Source: Stenocarpella maydis (Eukaryota > Ascomycota > Sordariomycetes > Diaporthales > Diaporthaceae). From it: a stretch of 64,000 nucleotides of DNA. The stretch's first letter is position 1, and every line of letters begins with the position of its first letter. The notes under the pieces are model-generated. The model made no database searches and had not been told where the DNA came from. It saw only the letters and a program-made list of their open reading frames with translations. Location of the stretch: positions 62,001 to 126,000 of the forward strand of contig NQMI01000075.1 in assembly GCA_002270565.1 (NCBI GenBank). The letters run 5' to 3'. Below are positions 11,474 through 22,072 of this stretch, in pieces. The position numbers and the translations under genes are program-made.

Positions 11474-12853
11474 ATGATGGGCGATAAAACCATCAAGCCG
11501 AGGCAGCGGCGGAAGCTGCGAGACATCCTCTGCTACGCAGGGCTCGTTGCGATAGTTTATTGCCTCTTCTTGGCCGGCCAGGCGCCCGAAAAGATTCAAT
11601 CAGACACGTTCTCAGCTATCAATCGGGAGTCCAAGACTGGGTCTCATCCTCCGGAGCTCCTGAACAACCTCTCCCTCACAGCCTCGCAGTGCGACGCCGC
11701 GTTCCCAAACCTGACATGGCCTATCCAGGACGTCGTCTCACAGGGTCACTTCACCCTCACCCCAAAGATAGCACCGGTGCTCGCACGTATCAAATCCGGC
11801 CAGCTGCACGTCCTCAGGTCCCAGCGGAAGAATGAGCTCTCGGCAGAGATGCTGAATTCCCGCACAGCGTCTCTGCACCAAATCCACCGCGCGCTGCTGA
11901 CGGCGCCACAGTCCGAACCAGTCCCAGACACGGTCTTCGCCCTGAACTTCCAGGACCAGCCCTTTGGCACGGCGTGGGCTTACTCGCGGCAGGCGGATCC
12001 GCAGTCAAGGCCGGGCTTCGACGACGGAAACGCCAACGCGCGGACGTTCCTGATGCCGCACTTCTCCTTCTGGGCGTGGAAGCTCCCCTTCATCGGGTCC
12101 ATGGGCAGGGCGGCCTCGGCGATCGCGCACATCGAGGCTAACGTCCACCCGACCTTCGCGTCTAAGATCCCCAAGGCGGTCTGGCGGGGCACGACGTGGT
12201 TCAACAGCGTGCACAACCCACGGCTGCGCGCGAACCTGCTCGCCGCGGCAAAAGGAAAGCCGTGGGCGGACGTCGAGGCGCTGGCATGGGACGGCGGTAA
12301 GGACGACAACAGCGGCGGGAGGACGGCGGGCAATGGCCTCCCAGTCGAGGACTTTTGCCGATACAGATACGTCCTGCACACCGAGGGTGTCACGTACAGC
12401 GGGCGGTTCCAGTTCCTCCAGATGTGCGCGAGCGTCGTCATTACGCCGCCCATCGGCTGGATGCAGCACGTCACGCACCTTGTGAGGCCCGTGTTCTCCA
12501 GCGCCCTGCCCGGGATGGAGGGGTCTTGGGAGGCGGGCCCGATGACGCGGAGGGCGTGGGGGGAGGGTTATGGCCCCGAGGAGGCCAACATGGTGTTTGT
12601 GAAGCCGGACTGGTCGGACCTGGACGGCGTCATCGGATGGCTCGAGGGTCACCCGGACGTGGCGGAGGGTATCGCGCGGCGGCAGCGGAGTTTGTTCGCG
12701 GACGGTGGTTATTTCAGCCCGGCTGCTGAGGCTTGCTACTGGCGCGCCTTGATCAGGGGTTGGAGCGAGGTCGTGAGAGTCGACGAGGGCGAGCAGGGGG
12801 ATATTGGGCCGGGGCAGAGCTTTGAATCTTTTGTCCTTACCAATGGGGACTGA
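11474..12853 (+). CDS. GT90-family glycosyltransferase (CAP10-type), type II membrane protein
   Basis: A single exon of 459 codons. It has a short basic cytosolic tail (KPRQRRKLR), one membrane anchor at about residues 18-36, a luminal stem, and a catalytic region with features of the CAP10/GT90 domain: FRG/WRGTT-type motif (VWRGTTWFNS near 236) and YVLHTEGVTYSGRF near 298-310 with FLQMCASVVI following. Family members act in the Golgi or ER; the Cryptococcus founder CAP10 is required for capsule synthesis, and animal POGLUT/KDELC enzymes transfer glucose or xylose. The substrate of the filamentous-fungal paralogues is generally unknown, so no product is claimed. Several NxS/T sequons (NLS, NLT) are visible in the stem. 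A second ATG directly follows the first, so the start may be one codon later. Confidence 0.82.
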   Translation: MMGDKTIKPRQRRKLRDILCYAGLVAIVYCLFLAGQAPEKIQSDTFSAINRESKTGSHPPELLNNLSLTASQCDAAFPNLTWPIQDVVSQGHFTLTPKIAPVLARIKSGQLHVLRSQRKNELSAEMLNSRTASLHQIHRALLTAPQSEPVPDTVFALNFQDQPFGTAWAYSRQADPQSRPGFDDGNANARTFLMPHFSFWAWKLPFIGSMGRAASAIAHIEANVHPTFASKIPKAVWRGTTWFNSVHNPRLRANLLAAAKGKPWADVEALAWDGGKDDNSGGRTAGNGLPVEDFCRYRYVLHTEGVTYSGRFQFLQMCASVVITPPIGWMQHVTHLVRPVFSSALPGMEGSWEAGPMTRRAWGEGYGPEEANMVFVKPDWSDLDGVIGWLEGHPDVAEGIARRQRSLFADGGYFSPAAEACYWRALIRGWSEVVRVDEGEQGDIGPGQSFESFVLTNGD

Positions 12854-14463
12854 AGCGCGGTGGGTGGACAGGCTGAGCTTCTGCTTGGAACGTGCGGAAC
12901 GCGGATACCATCTGGCCGCGAACTGCAGCGGCTGGCTGCCCTGTCAGGCACATGATGATGCCACATCGTCTATTGCGGATTCGAAGGTCTGGATCAGAGA
13001 TGGCTTGGGTATATGCCGATCCTAGAATATTATGGGACTTGTTGACAATTCCCTGTCATCTAGGGACCACCACCGTCTCGGTTTCATTTTTCCTCCTCAA
13101 GATAACTGCGATAATGGCATTGCTATCGTACCTCGGAGGCCTGCTTACCAAGTGGACGCACCCCAGCCTACCCAAATTGCCAATACTGGTATGAGGTAAT
13201 CCTGCATGTGCCGTCTTCCATCCAACACTCATCTCAAAGGAAGGCAGTATCGACGAGTCGATACAGCCATTCATGGTCAGGACGGCGCCTCGGATCCAAG
13301 TCCCCGATCATCCGCTGGCTGCTACTTGGCGGCTCGAGCATGATGTTCAACTTCCTAGCGGCCCATCTGCAGGCGCAGCGCCACTCACGTCGATGCTGTC
13401 ACGGCTTCCTCGGCAACCTGGCCATGCAGGAGAAGCGACGGCGCAGCCCCCATCCCTCCCATCCCGCAAGGCAGGGGATTCCTCCCGGTACTAGCCTATG
13501 GGTCAGCAAGGCAGCAGAGCAGATGCGTGGGAATGTCTCGGGAATGAGGGCAAAAGTGCTGGTCTGGAGGACCTGAGAACCCAACTGCTGTACCAACTGG
13601 CAGCTCTGCAGCTCTGCAGCCCGCGCCACGCGCTGCGCAGGGGCCGACCAGCCACACAGGTATTTCCTGATTCTTCCTGGTGGCCACGCACTTGAGCCCC
13701 GAGGACCAGTTCCGCCTGTGGAATGATGGCCCTTGTTTCATGTGGCAAGGCCTGTTCGCATCGCGCGATGCGGTCGCGCAGCAACGAAGAAATCACAGGC
13801 TGCCGCCTAGCACTGTGGGATATATTATGGCGTCCGGGCCACTAGTTGAACAGGCAGTTTGGCGTGTGGTTTTCATTCATGAAGCCCCCAGGTCTATCGC
13901 TGCCACCCTCCGGATACGTCGGGATGCCTAGACGTCACCTGTCAGCAGTAGGACACCGCCCCGCCGAAGGATCAGGCTGTCCCGCGGGACTGTCACACCA
14001 TTGGATGTGCAGCGCCTGTCGATGTGTTGTCTCTCGCCGGCAGAGTTCCCCATCCATCCTGCCATCCTGCTTTGCTTAGCCGCGGTGCAGTTCTTTTGAC
14101 GTGCGGCCGCTGAGCCGAGAAGGAACCCGTCTTACTTATTGGTGGTTGCACGGCATCTGCGTGCGCCGCCGAGAAAGTTGTGCTTCCTTTTTTCTAAAAG
14201 AAGCCATGGGTCCAGGACTGCTCAGTGAGGTCTTCCTGTCCCAGAATCTTATTCCTGTCTTGTTCTCTCGTTTCATCTTTTACGCATCTCCGGGATTGCA
14301 GTTGGCTTCTGTCTGTTTCTACAAGTCCAGGTTGCGACAGCCTCGGATTCTCAAGTCCCCCCTAAGGACCAGCGAATAGTGTGAATATCCCGACTGCCCA
14401 TGCTCTTGCGGGCAGATGTCGCACAACCCAGCAGCAGCCTGATCAGCCACGCGATAAACCAAG
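12854..14463. other. Intergenic, 1.6 kb
   Basis: No gene is supported. Frames of up to 122 codons occur on both strands, with no domain, no consistent splice structure and no compositional signal of coding. Confidence 0.4.
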
Positions 14464-14990
14464 ATGGTGCCACCTCTGGAGGCTACACCGACGAGGAGTG
14501 CTCTTGAATCACGGGAGACCAGGTTCTATTATAATAACGGGCGATGCGAAACAAATATCTACCTTTGCCGCCCAGGGATCATCTTCGGAATTCTTGGGGC
14601 TGTCGTCATTGGCCTTGCTGTTATATTCTACGCTTTATACGTTTACAGAAACACTGTGAGTCTATCGGATTACCCAGGAGCGGGTGGCGTGCACCTCTGT
14701 TGAGTTTGATGAAACTAATGCACAACGCCTTGTTGAAGCCTTTTATGAAGACAGTGCTCAAACCCCTGAAAAGAGTCATGCGCCTTCAAAGAAGGAGAAG
14801 GAGGAGGACGACCAGGAGAGTCCGCAGGGTGAAGGGCGACGTGGAGATGACGGCTGCCGACCTCGAGCTCGAGGGCAAAACAGTTGCTTCCGATGCGCCA
14901 AAGGCGCCCAAGGCGCCCGATGATACCGGCGACAGCCAGGCGGGAGAAACTCCCAAGACACGGCATGTTCATTTCGGCAGCACTACATGA
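14464..14990 (+). CDS. Possible small single-pass membrane protein, structure uncertain
   Basis: The first part (from ATG 14464) encodes a clear membrane segment, GIIFGILGAVVIGLAVIFYA, followed by YVYRNT. A GTGAGT donor at 14656 follows directly. With the acceptor TTGAAG at 14738, preceded by a CTAAT branch-like word, an 83-nt intron joins exons 14464-14655 and 14739-14990 in frame, giving 147 residues with an arginine-rich stretch after the membrane and an acidic Ala/Pro-rich tail ending VHFGSTT. The other frame over 14684-14815 (SKKEKEEDDQESPQGE) looks at least as protein-like. A frameshift at the GGG near 14828, or a different splice pattern, is therefore possible and the gene may be broken. 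The family is not recognised. The membrane-then-basic order suggests an N-out, C-in topology by the positive-inside rule. Confidence 0.38.
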
Positions 14991-16358
14991 TGAGGAGCAA
15001 TCGAAATCGAATGTTCCATCATCATGATTTACGATTTGTGAGCCCTGATGGAATCGTTACTCACGCGTCCAGAGTGAAGACACAGAGCAGTACCGGACCT
15101 GAAGCAAGGGATATCTGCATTATTAGGCGATATCAATGGCAGAGCGATATCACGGATATTGCGAGGTGATAACCTTTGATCTGCGCATCGAGCATGAACA
15201 AAAGCGCTGCTCGTCCGGTACTTGTAAATCCTTATGGCAGTTCCTTAAGGGGTCAACCATGTCAGGAATTGGACACCCGGAACAGGCCCGATCGGCGATG
15301 GACGCTTACCGTGGCCAACAGACGAAGCAACGAGGTGGCTGGATCCGGAGAGCACTCAAAGATAGATGAAGTCGGACTCCTAAGTGGCGGAAAAACGATA
15401 TGACGCGTGACACTTTTGCTTGATCTGGGTTAAGATACGAACAGAGGAGATTTAGAAGTCCTGGCACGCGAGGTGCCTGACTGCATTTCTTGTGGTGGTC
15501 TGCTCCCTCTGGATAGTGCATGAGTAGCAGAAGGATAAGACCAAGTGATAAGAATCATTTGCTCAGCGCCTGAAGTTCTCACAAGTACATGCTTTATGGA
15601 AGTATGTATTACAGTCTGAGTCGTAGTCTCAGCCACCACTTTTAACCGACCAACTGAAAAACGAGAATAAGTCTTTGAATAGGTATGCTGTTATTTCCCC
15701 AACACAGGTTTTGAAACAAGAAGGCAACCAAAATGTCTTGGTCGCTATAGCATTTGAGTCCTACACGCTCAATGAAGCCGTACCAATTGGATCAAATACG
15801 AGTGTGTGAGACATCCAAACTACCTGTGTACGGCACACACTGCCCGTGTCAGGGGGAGCAAAGAAACCAGGAGAGATGCCGTTCACTTCTATCATGACAT
15901 GCAAACTTGCCATCAACAGGACTCACCAAGCTGTCCAATGCCGCTGGATTGTTATCAATATCTCATAGAGGTGCACCAGCCATAAATCCCTGTAAACTCC
16001 ATTAGTACGGCCGCCTAGTTGGATATGTGAAGACTGCAGGGACTGATGCTGACCTCGCTGGTTTTGGCCGACGAAGTGGGAGCACGTGGTATGATGAAGC
16101 CGCACCGGATATTATAGGACCAGGGGTTAACGAGTAGAGAACTAAGTTCCTACATACGTCAAGTTCTCAGAACGCTTGGCTTGCACGGCTGGTGTTAATC
16201 ACCCGATAGGGATCGAGACGGCGAGGGCGAGGAGGTATTTCACTCCCTGGACCGTACCTTGGACCGTACACGCCCTGTGGCAGTAAACTGGCCGCCGAGC
16301 GTCGAAGTGCCTGTATTATGTGTATAGCTGTGGCTAGTGTACACATGTCAGGCCGCAT
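14991..16358. other. Intergenic, 1.4 kb
   Basis: Nothing coding is supported; frames are below about 80 codons. The stretch separates the uncertain membrane-protein gene from the 3' end of the convergent APM3 gene. Confidence 0.4.
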
Positions 16359-17963
16359 TCAGCACCGTATCTCGACGCCTCCCTTGCTGACAGTCAGGTA
16401 CTTGACTCCCTTGTAAGGCTTGACGCCCTCACCAAGGCCCCTGCTCTTCCTGGTGTCCAACAGGATGCTCTCTATCCTGATCCCACTCGGCAGCCAGCCC
16501 TTGACGGCGAAGCTCACCGACGCCGAGCTCGGCATTAGGATCTTGTTCTGGGCGACCCTCTTGGCATCCCGGTCGTCGTCTGACCCTGCAGTCCCGCCGG
16601 CGGCCTTGTCGAGCCTCATCCCTGCTGCCGCCGGCTCCGCTTGGTAGGGTCCCTCGTAGGTATAGTCTATCGGCGCCTCCTCATCGCCTTCTCCCAAGGG
16701 ACCCGCAACGGTACACTTCAAGCCAAAGTACGTTGTCCCTGCGTTTAGCTCCTTAGCTGGAATGTGCCATTGTAGCTCCCCGTCGCCCGGGTTGTAAGTC
16801 GCGTCTCCCTTGGTAGGTCGAATGTCGGGCAGATTCCTGACGTCCTCTGGAAGCGGCACTGCGATTACGAGGTCTTCCAGCGAGGTCGAAGCAGGCGCTC
16901 CTTTGCCGGCACCGCTCCTTCCGGGTGGCCCCGAGCTGGGCGGGGCGCCAAGTATCTTGTTGAGGTAGACCTTGACTTCGAAGTCTGAGCCTGTCGGCCC
17001 GAGGCTGGTCTTCATCTCGAGGTTGACCGGGAGCTTCAAGCTGATGGAGCTCAGGTTCCCACTCTTCCCGCTAGAGAAGGGCAGCAAATCCACCTCGTAA
17101 CCTGCCAGTATAAACCTCCCGTCTGGTGGGATGAAGCTTATAACCCCAGGCTGTTCCTTCCACCTCGCCAGTCTCACACAAGGGTGGAATACCGGCAGCT
17201 CCATCACGCTGCCGAGGTTGTGCTTGCCCGAGGGGCTCGTGAGTGTCATATTGATGTCCGGAACCCCTGAGACCTTGCTGGTGAACGCGATGGTGCCGTT
17301 GGCAAAAGCGGACAACGGCCTCCCGCTCGGCGCGAGGGTGACGTTGAGCGACTCCACCACATCGGCGTAGAGCTCATTGCTCGTGTGCCTGACATTCGCC
17401 CTCCTCCATGGCAACGACAGCGTTGTGTTCTGGAGCAGCGACGGCGTGCCCAGGGCAGGGCTGGGTGACCGGCCATACGCACTCAGGTCCTTTACTTGGC
17501 CTGGCAATGTGATGCTGCCCAAGAGCTTTCCCATCCAGCCTTCTACCTCGACAACGTCTCGTAGGGCGTTTGGCTCGGTGGTGGCGACGGTGCCGGCATC
17601 GCACACCTCGGTGAGAAGCTGGGCGACGACATCGTAGTTGGACTCAATCTTGTGGGATATCAGAGGGGCGCCGAGGAACTCCTCGAAGGCGTCAATCACG
17701 CGGTGGAGGAACTCGAGGATCAAGAGGGGTTCGACCTCGCCGGAGGTGGTCAGGAGGAAGAGGAGGTTTGCGTGGATGAGGGAGAAGACAAGGGTGGGCG
17801 GGCTCGTGTTGGGGAGATAGATCAGGTTCGGCCGCGGCTGCGGGTGGGCGAGGTAGAGCGGCAGAAGGTGCGCCGACGAGATAGGCCTCGAGGTATACGT
17901 GTGCGACAGGACGGGTGAGTTGCGCTCATCGTAGATGTGCAACGCCTCTATCACACCGTCCAT
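16359..17963 (-). CDS. APM3: AP-3 adaptor complex mu subunit
   Basis: One exon of 534 codons. The N-terminal longin-type domain begins MDGVIEALHIYDERN and contains LVFSLIHANLLFLLTTSGEVEP-type strands and a LEFLHRVIDAFEEFLG helix. The mu-homology domain follows from about residue 220 (NELYADVVESLNVTLAPSG) to the C-terminal strand GVKYLTVSKGGVEIR. This order is diagnostic of adaptor mu chains, and the sequence fits the AP-3 type: a proline/glycine-rich insert in the middle of the mu-homology domain, and a C-terminal GVKPYKGVKYLT. AP-3 sorts cargo from the Golgi or endosomes to the vacuole. The frame stays open 39 codons further upstream, but ATG 17963 matches the family start and the upstream part is non-conserved leader. 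Three tandem CGAGGTAC units lie about 145 bp upstream. Confidence 0.87.
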   Translation of the reverse strand: MDGVIEALHIYDERNSPVLSHTYTSRPISSAHLLPLYLAHPQPRPNLIYLPNTSPPTLVFSLIHANLLFLLTTSGEVEPLLILEFLHRVIDAFEEFLGAPLISHKIESNYDVVAQLLTEVCDAGTVATTEPNALRDVVEVEGWMGKLLGSITLPGQVKDLSAYGRSPSPALGTPSLLQNTTLSLPWRRANVRHTSNELYADVVESLNVTLAPSGRPLSAFANGTIAFTSKVSGVPDINMTLTSPSGKHNLGSVMELPVFHPCVRLARWKEQPGVISFIPPDGRFILAGYEVDLLPFSSGKSGNLSSISLKLPVNLEMKTSLGPTGSDFEVKVYLNKILGAPPSSGPPGRSGAGKGAPASTSLEDLVIAVPLPEDVRNLPDIRPTKGDATYNPGDGELQWHIPAKELNAGTTYFGLKCTVAGPLGEGDEEAPIDYTYEGPYQAEPAAAGMRLDKAAGGTAGSDDDRDAKRVAQNKILMPSSASVSFAVKGWLPSGIRIESILLDTRKSRGLGEGVKPYKGVKYLTVSKGGVEIRC

Positions 17964-19529
17964 CTTGGTCGTTGGTATTGTTGATGGTGGAAGCTGTAAT
18001 ATTTGGGCCACTGCACAGAGCTGCCGCAGCCGTGTTGGTGGGGCAGCAGCAACGTAATGGCGTGCTCTCTCGGCAGGCAAGGCCGTCGCGTCAGTCCGCA
18101 GCCACCTCGAGGTACCGAGGTACCGAGGTACCTAAGTACTTAAGTAGGTGGTTATTAATATGCCATTCGGAATTGGGTCGACGCTGAATCGAATGCAGAC
18201 GGGCCTCGAATAGAAAGGATATAAATTCCTTCGAACTTGCATGGGCTGGTCGCAAGCCCATTGCCTGATTCTTTTGTCCCACTTTTCAGGATTCAGGTTG
18301 TGCCAGGACCTCTGGATAAGTACGTGAAACGGTGGACGAGGACCTCGGGACTGAACACGGCAAAAGAATTAGTATTTGAGTTGGGATTTTGTTGTTCATC
18401 CTTAGTAACATTGAAGTATAGGAAAGACTTCGGAAAGAATTCCTTTTTAGTGGGCACTGTTTGCATTATCCATATTTTCCTTTTCTGGCCACACATTGAA
18501 CACCTTCAATAATTACATGCGCCATTGACTGATGAGCCCTTATAGAATAGCTTTTTAGCCATTCTCACCTCGCCAAACGGACAAAGAGGAGCGAAGCACT
18601 TCGCCGTTGGTTGAGGCTGAACGGGGAGTTTCGTGTGTCCTGTGGATATGCTCCTGCTATATTATGCCCAGCTTGCTAGGCCCAAGAGGCCTGTCTAAAA
18701 TTGTCAAGAGTCTCCTGCAGAAGGGGTTGGTTGGTGGCTGAACAGGCCAACCTATTGAAAACTGCTGCAAGTTGCGACATCCAACGCCCCATTTTCGAAA
18801 CATCACATTGGATTGTGTTTGTCAGCGCTTGGTAGGGTGCACAAAAGGGCACAGCCTCAGCTGCCAGCGGTGCGCAGCCGTGTTGCCTTACACCGCTCGT
18901 GCTTATGATGAACCTTGTCTTTCTGGCCGAAATAGCCCCGGCCCCCGAACCTTGAGGATATCCACACAGGGGCACGGTCTTGAGTGACGTTCAAGCAACA
19001 ACTGTGCAGGAGCGATAGCTGAGACACACTCCATGAGCGTGACTACCTACGCCGCCTGGCATATCAATCATATGAGGTACATCTTGTGCACGGGTGACAA
19101 GGCCACCACGGTGGATGCCGCTCGGTATCTCATTGACACAGCAAAGGCCAGGTACAGGGTTGAAAAGGGTATCAAGCATAACGTGAGACATTTGCCGTTA
19201 ATCAGCTAGACTGGACGGCTTGCTCAGACGCTGGTCGGGAAGCTGGCACGGGTGCTCTAGTCCTGGACAAAAGTGATAACGAAAGCAAAGTCTCATTTCT
19301 ATACTGCGGACCGGATAGATCAGTATACATATATAACATCGCTTCCAAACACAAATAACCGCCCACGGAAGGAATTCCAAGCCCACACCCGACTCTCTGT
19401 GGCGCCCTGATTCCCTGCAAGCTCAAAGAGAAGGGCATCTAGTTGTCTACTGCCGATGCTCCAGAGTGGGTATCCCCATCACCTTCTACACGAGATTGGG
19501 CGTCTGAGGCATGCTGGCCACGAGCAGCC
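17964..19529. other. Intergenic, 1.6 kb, between APM3 and cytochrome b5
   Basis: It contains the APM3 5' region (with the 8-bp tandem repeat annotated separately) and then about 1.3 kb without a supported gene. Frames are 100 codons or shorter and have no recognisable content. The right end holds the 3' UTR of the cytochrome b5 gene. Confidence 0.4.
18108..18131. repeat. Three tandem CGAGGTAC units in the APM3 5' region
   Basis: CGAGGTAC is repeated three times without a gap (18108-18115, 18116-18123, 18124-18131). It runs into CTAAGTACTTAAGTAGGTGG, whose end is complementary to the CCACCT just before the array, so the whole stretch 18103-18150 can fold back on itself. Similar GGTACC/TACCTAGGTA words recur near 52810, 53030, 54205 and 63673. 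Confidence 0.7.
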
Positions 19530-19845
19530 TTACAGCTTGGCCTGCTCCTTGACAGTGCCGACCCTGAGCTTGCCGCCGTACTTTTCGAGGACCTTGTCGT
19601 TGTGGTACTTCCAGAACTGCTTGGACGAGTCCTTGCCGGCCATCCTCTTGAGGATCTTGGGGCCGCCCGGGTGCTCGTCGAGGAAGTCTAAAGGGTGTTA
19701 GGGCAGTTGTATAGTGCACAGCTGAGAGGGGTGGTGGGCGCTGCTCACTTGTGATGTCATACACGCCGCCGTCGACAATGATCCACATGCCGTTGGACTC
19801 GTCCTTGTGCTTTGCGACATCGGCCACGGTGTACTGGTTCGACAT
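19530..19845 (-). CDS. Soluble cytochrome b5-domain protein
   Basis: Two exons, 19845-19749 and 19687-19530, with a 61-nt intron (GTGAGC...TAG), give 84 residues. The heme-binding core is present: FLDEHPGG with the first axial histidine, and KYHND with the second, spaced as in cytochrome b5. Strands IIVDGGVYDIT and a final LRVGTVKE complete the fold. The chain stops after the domain (KEQAKL), so there is no C-terminal membrane anchor, unlike microsomal or outer-mitochondrial cytochrome b5. It is therefore probably a soluble electron carrier, partner unknown. Small free b5 domains of this kind are known in filamentous fungi beside the anchored form. Confidence 0.88.
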
Positions 19846-20725
19846 GTTGAAAGGGTGTGCCGTGGAGAACTGAAGAGAAGTAGGCTGGGTTCAGGGCACG
19901 GAGTCGAGAGTTGACGTGCTGGTTGGATGGTGGTACGACAGGCAGAGGTGAATGTGGTGGTGAGAGGTGAGAGGTGAGAGGTGATTGGAAATGTCGCCGA
20001 TATGAATGGGCCAAGTCGCGCACGGCACGAGGCGAGACCCGAGAATCTGGGGTAAGTTTGGTGATGGACCTCGGCTCATCTGCGCACCGCCAGGCTGGGT
20101 CCCCCTTGCCGTGACAGGGGAGCAGGGGCGGAGGGCCACTCTTCTTTGGGGGATGAGCCTGAAGACGTCATGCCATCCACAGGCACTGCGGATTTACTGA
20201 GGGTTTCTTTCAGATGCTGCCGCGGATATGATTGCGGCTCCTACGTCCAACACACCCGAACACATCATGAGGATCCAACTGATGGGCATTAGTTGTGACA
20301 TAGGCCTCATGAAGCCTCCCCATGGGCTTGTCGTCTATTGATTTCGAAAGTTTTGTGTTTTTGGAGTCAAGTTTTGACGATGTAATGACTTCTTTATGAG
20401 GACGCTTTGCGCAGCGTCTTGCTTGTTCAAGCTCGAGCCTGGGCCGGCGGGAGACGGACCCTCACCATAGCTTCTGCCCCCGCCGCATCCTAACGCTGAG
20501 GCACTCTCGTCACAACCAACCAAAGCGACTATACCGCAGCCCACGAACCTCGAAGCCAGCCCTTCTCTTTGCAGTCGTTGCTACTTGGCTGGGCGGTAGA
20601 GATCAAATATTTATATGTACACAAGCTGCCCACAACATCTAACGGGGACGACGACAACAGCCACAGCCACACCACACCCCCTGTCCACCCATCCGTCCTG
20701 AGCCCGCGCCCCGAGCTGCCACAAC
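19846..20725. other. Divergent promoter region between cytochrome b5 and OMA1
   Basis: This 880-bp spacer carries no supported gene. A short direct repeat GAGAGGTGA occurs at 19965-19983 just upstream of cytochrome b5. The region serves two divergent genes, both with redox or mitochondrial roles, but no shared regulation can be read from it. Confidence 0.4.
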
Positions 20726-21913
20726 ATGGCATCGCGACAATGCCTCAGGTGGCGTTTGGCCGCACACACGGCCCCGAGGGGTGCTATACAGTCTCGTATT
20801 CGTCACATGGCACCGCCAATACCAACACGGCTCCCCCGGCCGAGCCCGCCTGCCTCAGCCCTCCCACGGCGCTTCTTCTCCCACTCGCCGCCTCGAACCC
20901 GACAGATCGACCCGCGCAAGCCACCAGAATACGACTACGACCCGAAACTGGGCGACCCGTGGTACCACCACCGCCTGCGCACCGCGAAGCCCCTCTTCCG
21001 GGGCAACGCCCGGACCATCCTGCGCTCGCCGCGCACCCACACCGTCGTCATCGTCTCCGTTGCCCTCGCCGTCGCCTTCTACTTCTACAACCTCGAGGTG
21101 GTCCCCGTCTCCGGCCGTAGGCGCTTCAACTGCTACTCGGAGGAGACGGTCCGGCAGATGTCGGAGATGCAGTACCGCCGCCTCGTCTACGAGATGGAGC
21201 AGTCCGGCACCCGTTTTCTGGGCGACTGGGACCCGCGCACGCTCCTGGTGCGCCGCGTCATGTCGCGACTGATCCCCGTCAGCGGCGTCGACGACAGTGT
21301 CAAATGGGAGGTGTATGTTATCGATGACCCTTCCACCGCAAACGCCTTCGTCCTCCCCGGCGGCAAGGTCTTCGTCTACAGCGGCATCCTCAGCCTCGCC
21401 CGCACCGAGAGCCAGCTCGCTGCGGTGCTGGGCCACGAGATCGCCCACAACCTAGCCAAGCATTTTGGAGAGCGCCTGTCGCAGTCCATCGGGGAGTCGT
21501 TCTTCCTCGGCTCCGCCCTGATGCTCCTCGCCGCCACGCCGCTCATGTTCGTCGCCGGCTGGCTGTTTGGCGGCGACCTGCTGGGCCTCTTGTTCTCGCG
21601 GCCCATGGGCCGCATGCAGGAGAGCGAGGCTGATTACATCGGGTTGATGATGATGTCCGAGGCGTGCTATGACCCGCGCGAGGCTGTCACCTTCTGGCAG
21701 AAGATGGACCGCATGCAGCAGCGGAGCGAAAACGAGGTGCCGGAGTGGGCCTCCACCCACCCGTCCAACCAGCACCGCATAGAGCGCATCACCGGGTGGC
21801 TTCCCAAGGCTATGGAGAAGCGCGAGGCCAGTAACTGCCACGGCACGCAAGGCTTTGCGGAGATGTTCAAGCGGGCAATGGCAAGGGGAGACGTCATGAG
21901 CGGTGGTATGTAG
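20726..21913 (+). CDS. OMA1: Mitochondrial metalloendopeptidase OMA1 (M48)
   Basis: A single exon of 395 codons. The N-terminus is rich in Arg, Ala and Pro with few acidic residues, as expected for a mitochondrial presequence. One membrane segment lies near residues 105-123 (TVVIVSVALAVAFYFYN). The zinc site HEIAH is at 237-241 and the third-ligand ESEAD motif at 299-303; LPGGKVFVYSG precedes them as in other M48C peptidases. OMA1 sits in the inner membrane and cleaves substrates when membrane potential or protein quality fails, overlapping with the m-AAA protease. The C-terminal STHPSNQHRIERI segment is also conserved in the family. The stop lies about 160 bp from the convergent RRP4 stop. 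Confidence 0.92.
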   Translation: MASRQCLRWRLAAHTAPRGAIQSRIRHMAPPIPTRLPRPSPPASALPRRFFSHSPPRTRQIDPRKPPEYDYDPKLGDPWYHHRLRTAKPLFRGNARTILRSPRTHTVVIVSVALAVAFYFYNLEVVPVSGRRRFNCYSEETVRQMSEMQYRRLVYEMEQSGTRFLGDWDPRTLLVRRVMSRLIPVSGVDDSVKWEVYVIDDPSTANAFVLPGGKVFVYSGILSLARTESQLAAVLGHEIAHNLAKHFGERLSQSIGESFFLGSALMLLAATPLMFVAGWLFGGDLLGLLFSRPMGRMQESEADYIGLMMMSEACYDPREAVTFWQKMDRMQQRSENEVPEWASTHPSNQHRIERITGWLPKAMEKREASNCHGTQGFAEMFKRAMARGDVMSGGM

Positions 21914-22072
21914 AGGGTTTCCGGGACATTTAAATACCTTGATTCGGCGTGTCTGGGTTGGCCATACTACAGATTTGTTGGGAATGGCTGGCAAAACCGG
22001 CATTAGAATAATCACCCCATGTAACTGGCATTGTGTTCCACTCAGTTGGGACACACACGAGTCTGGACGTCT

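Noticed and set aside
12005..12652. 215-codon frame antisense to the GT90 gene
   Set aside because: Shadow of a GC-rich coding region; no protein motif.
14656..14677. 22-nt GTGAGT...CAG intron that would keep a good-looking frame
   Set aside because: Far below the minimum intron size for fungal splicing; kept only as a clue to a possible frameshift.
20855..21448. 197-codon frame antisense to OMA1
   Set aside because: OMA1 on the other strand has full family motifs; this frame mirrors its codon bias.
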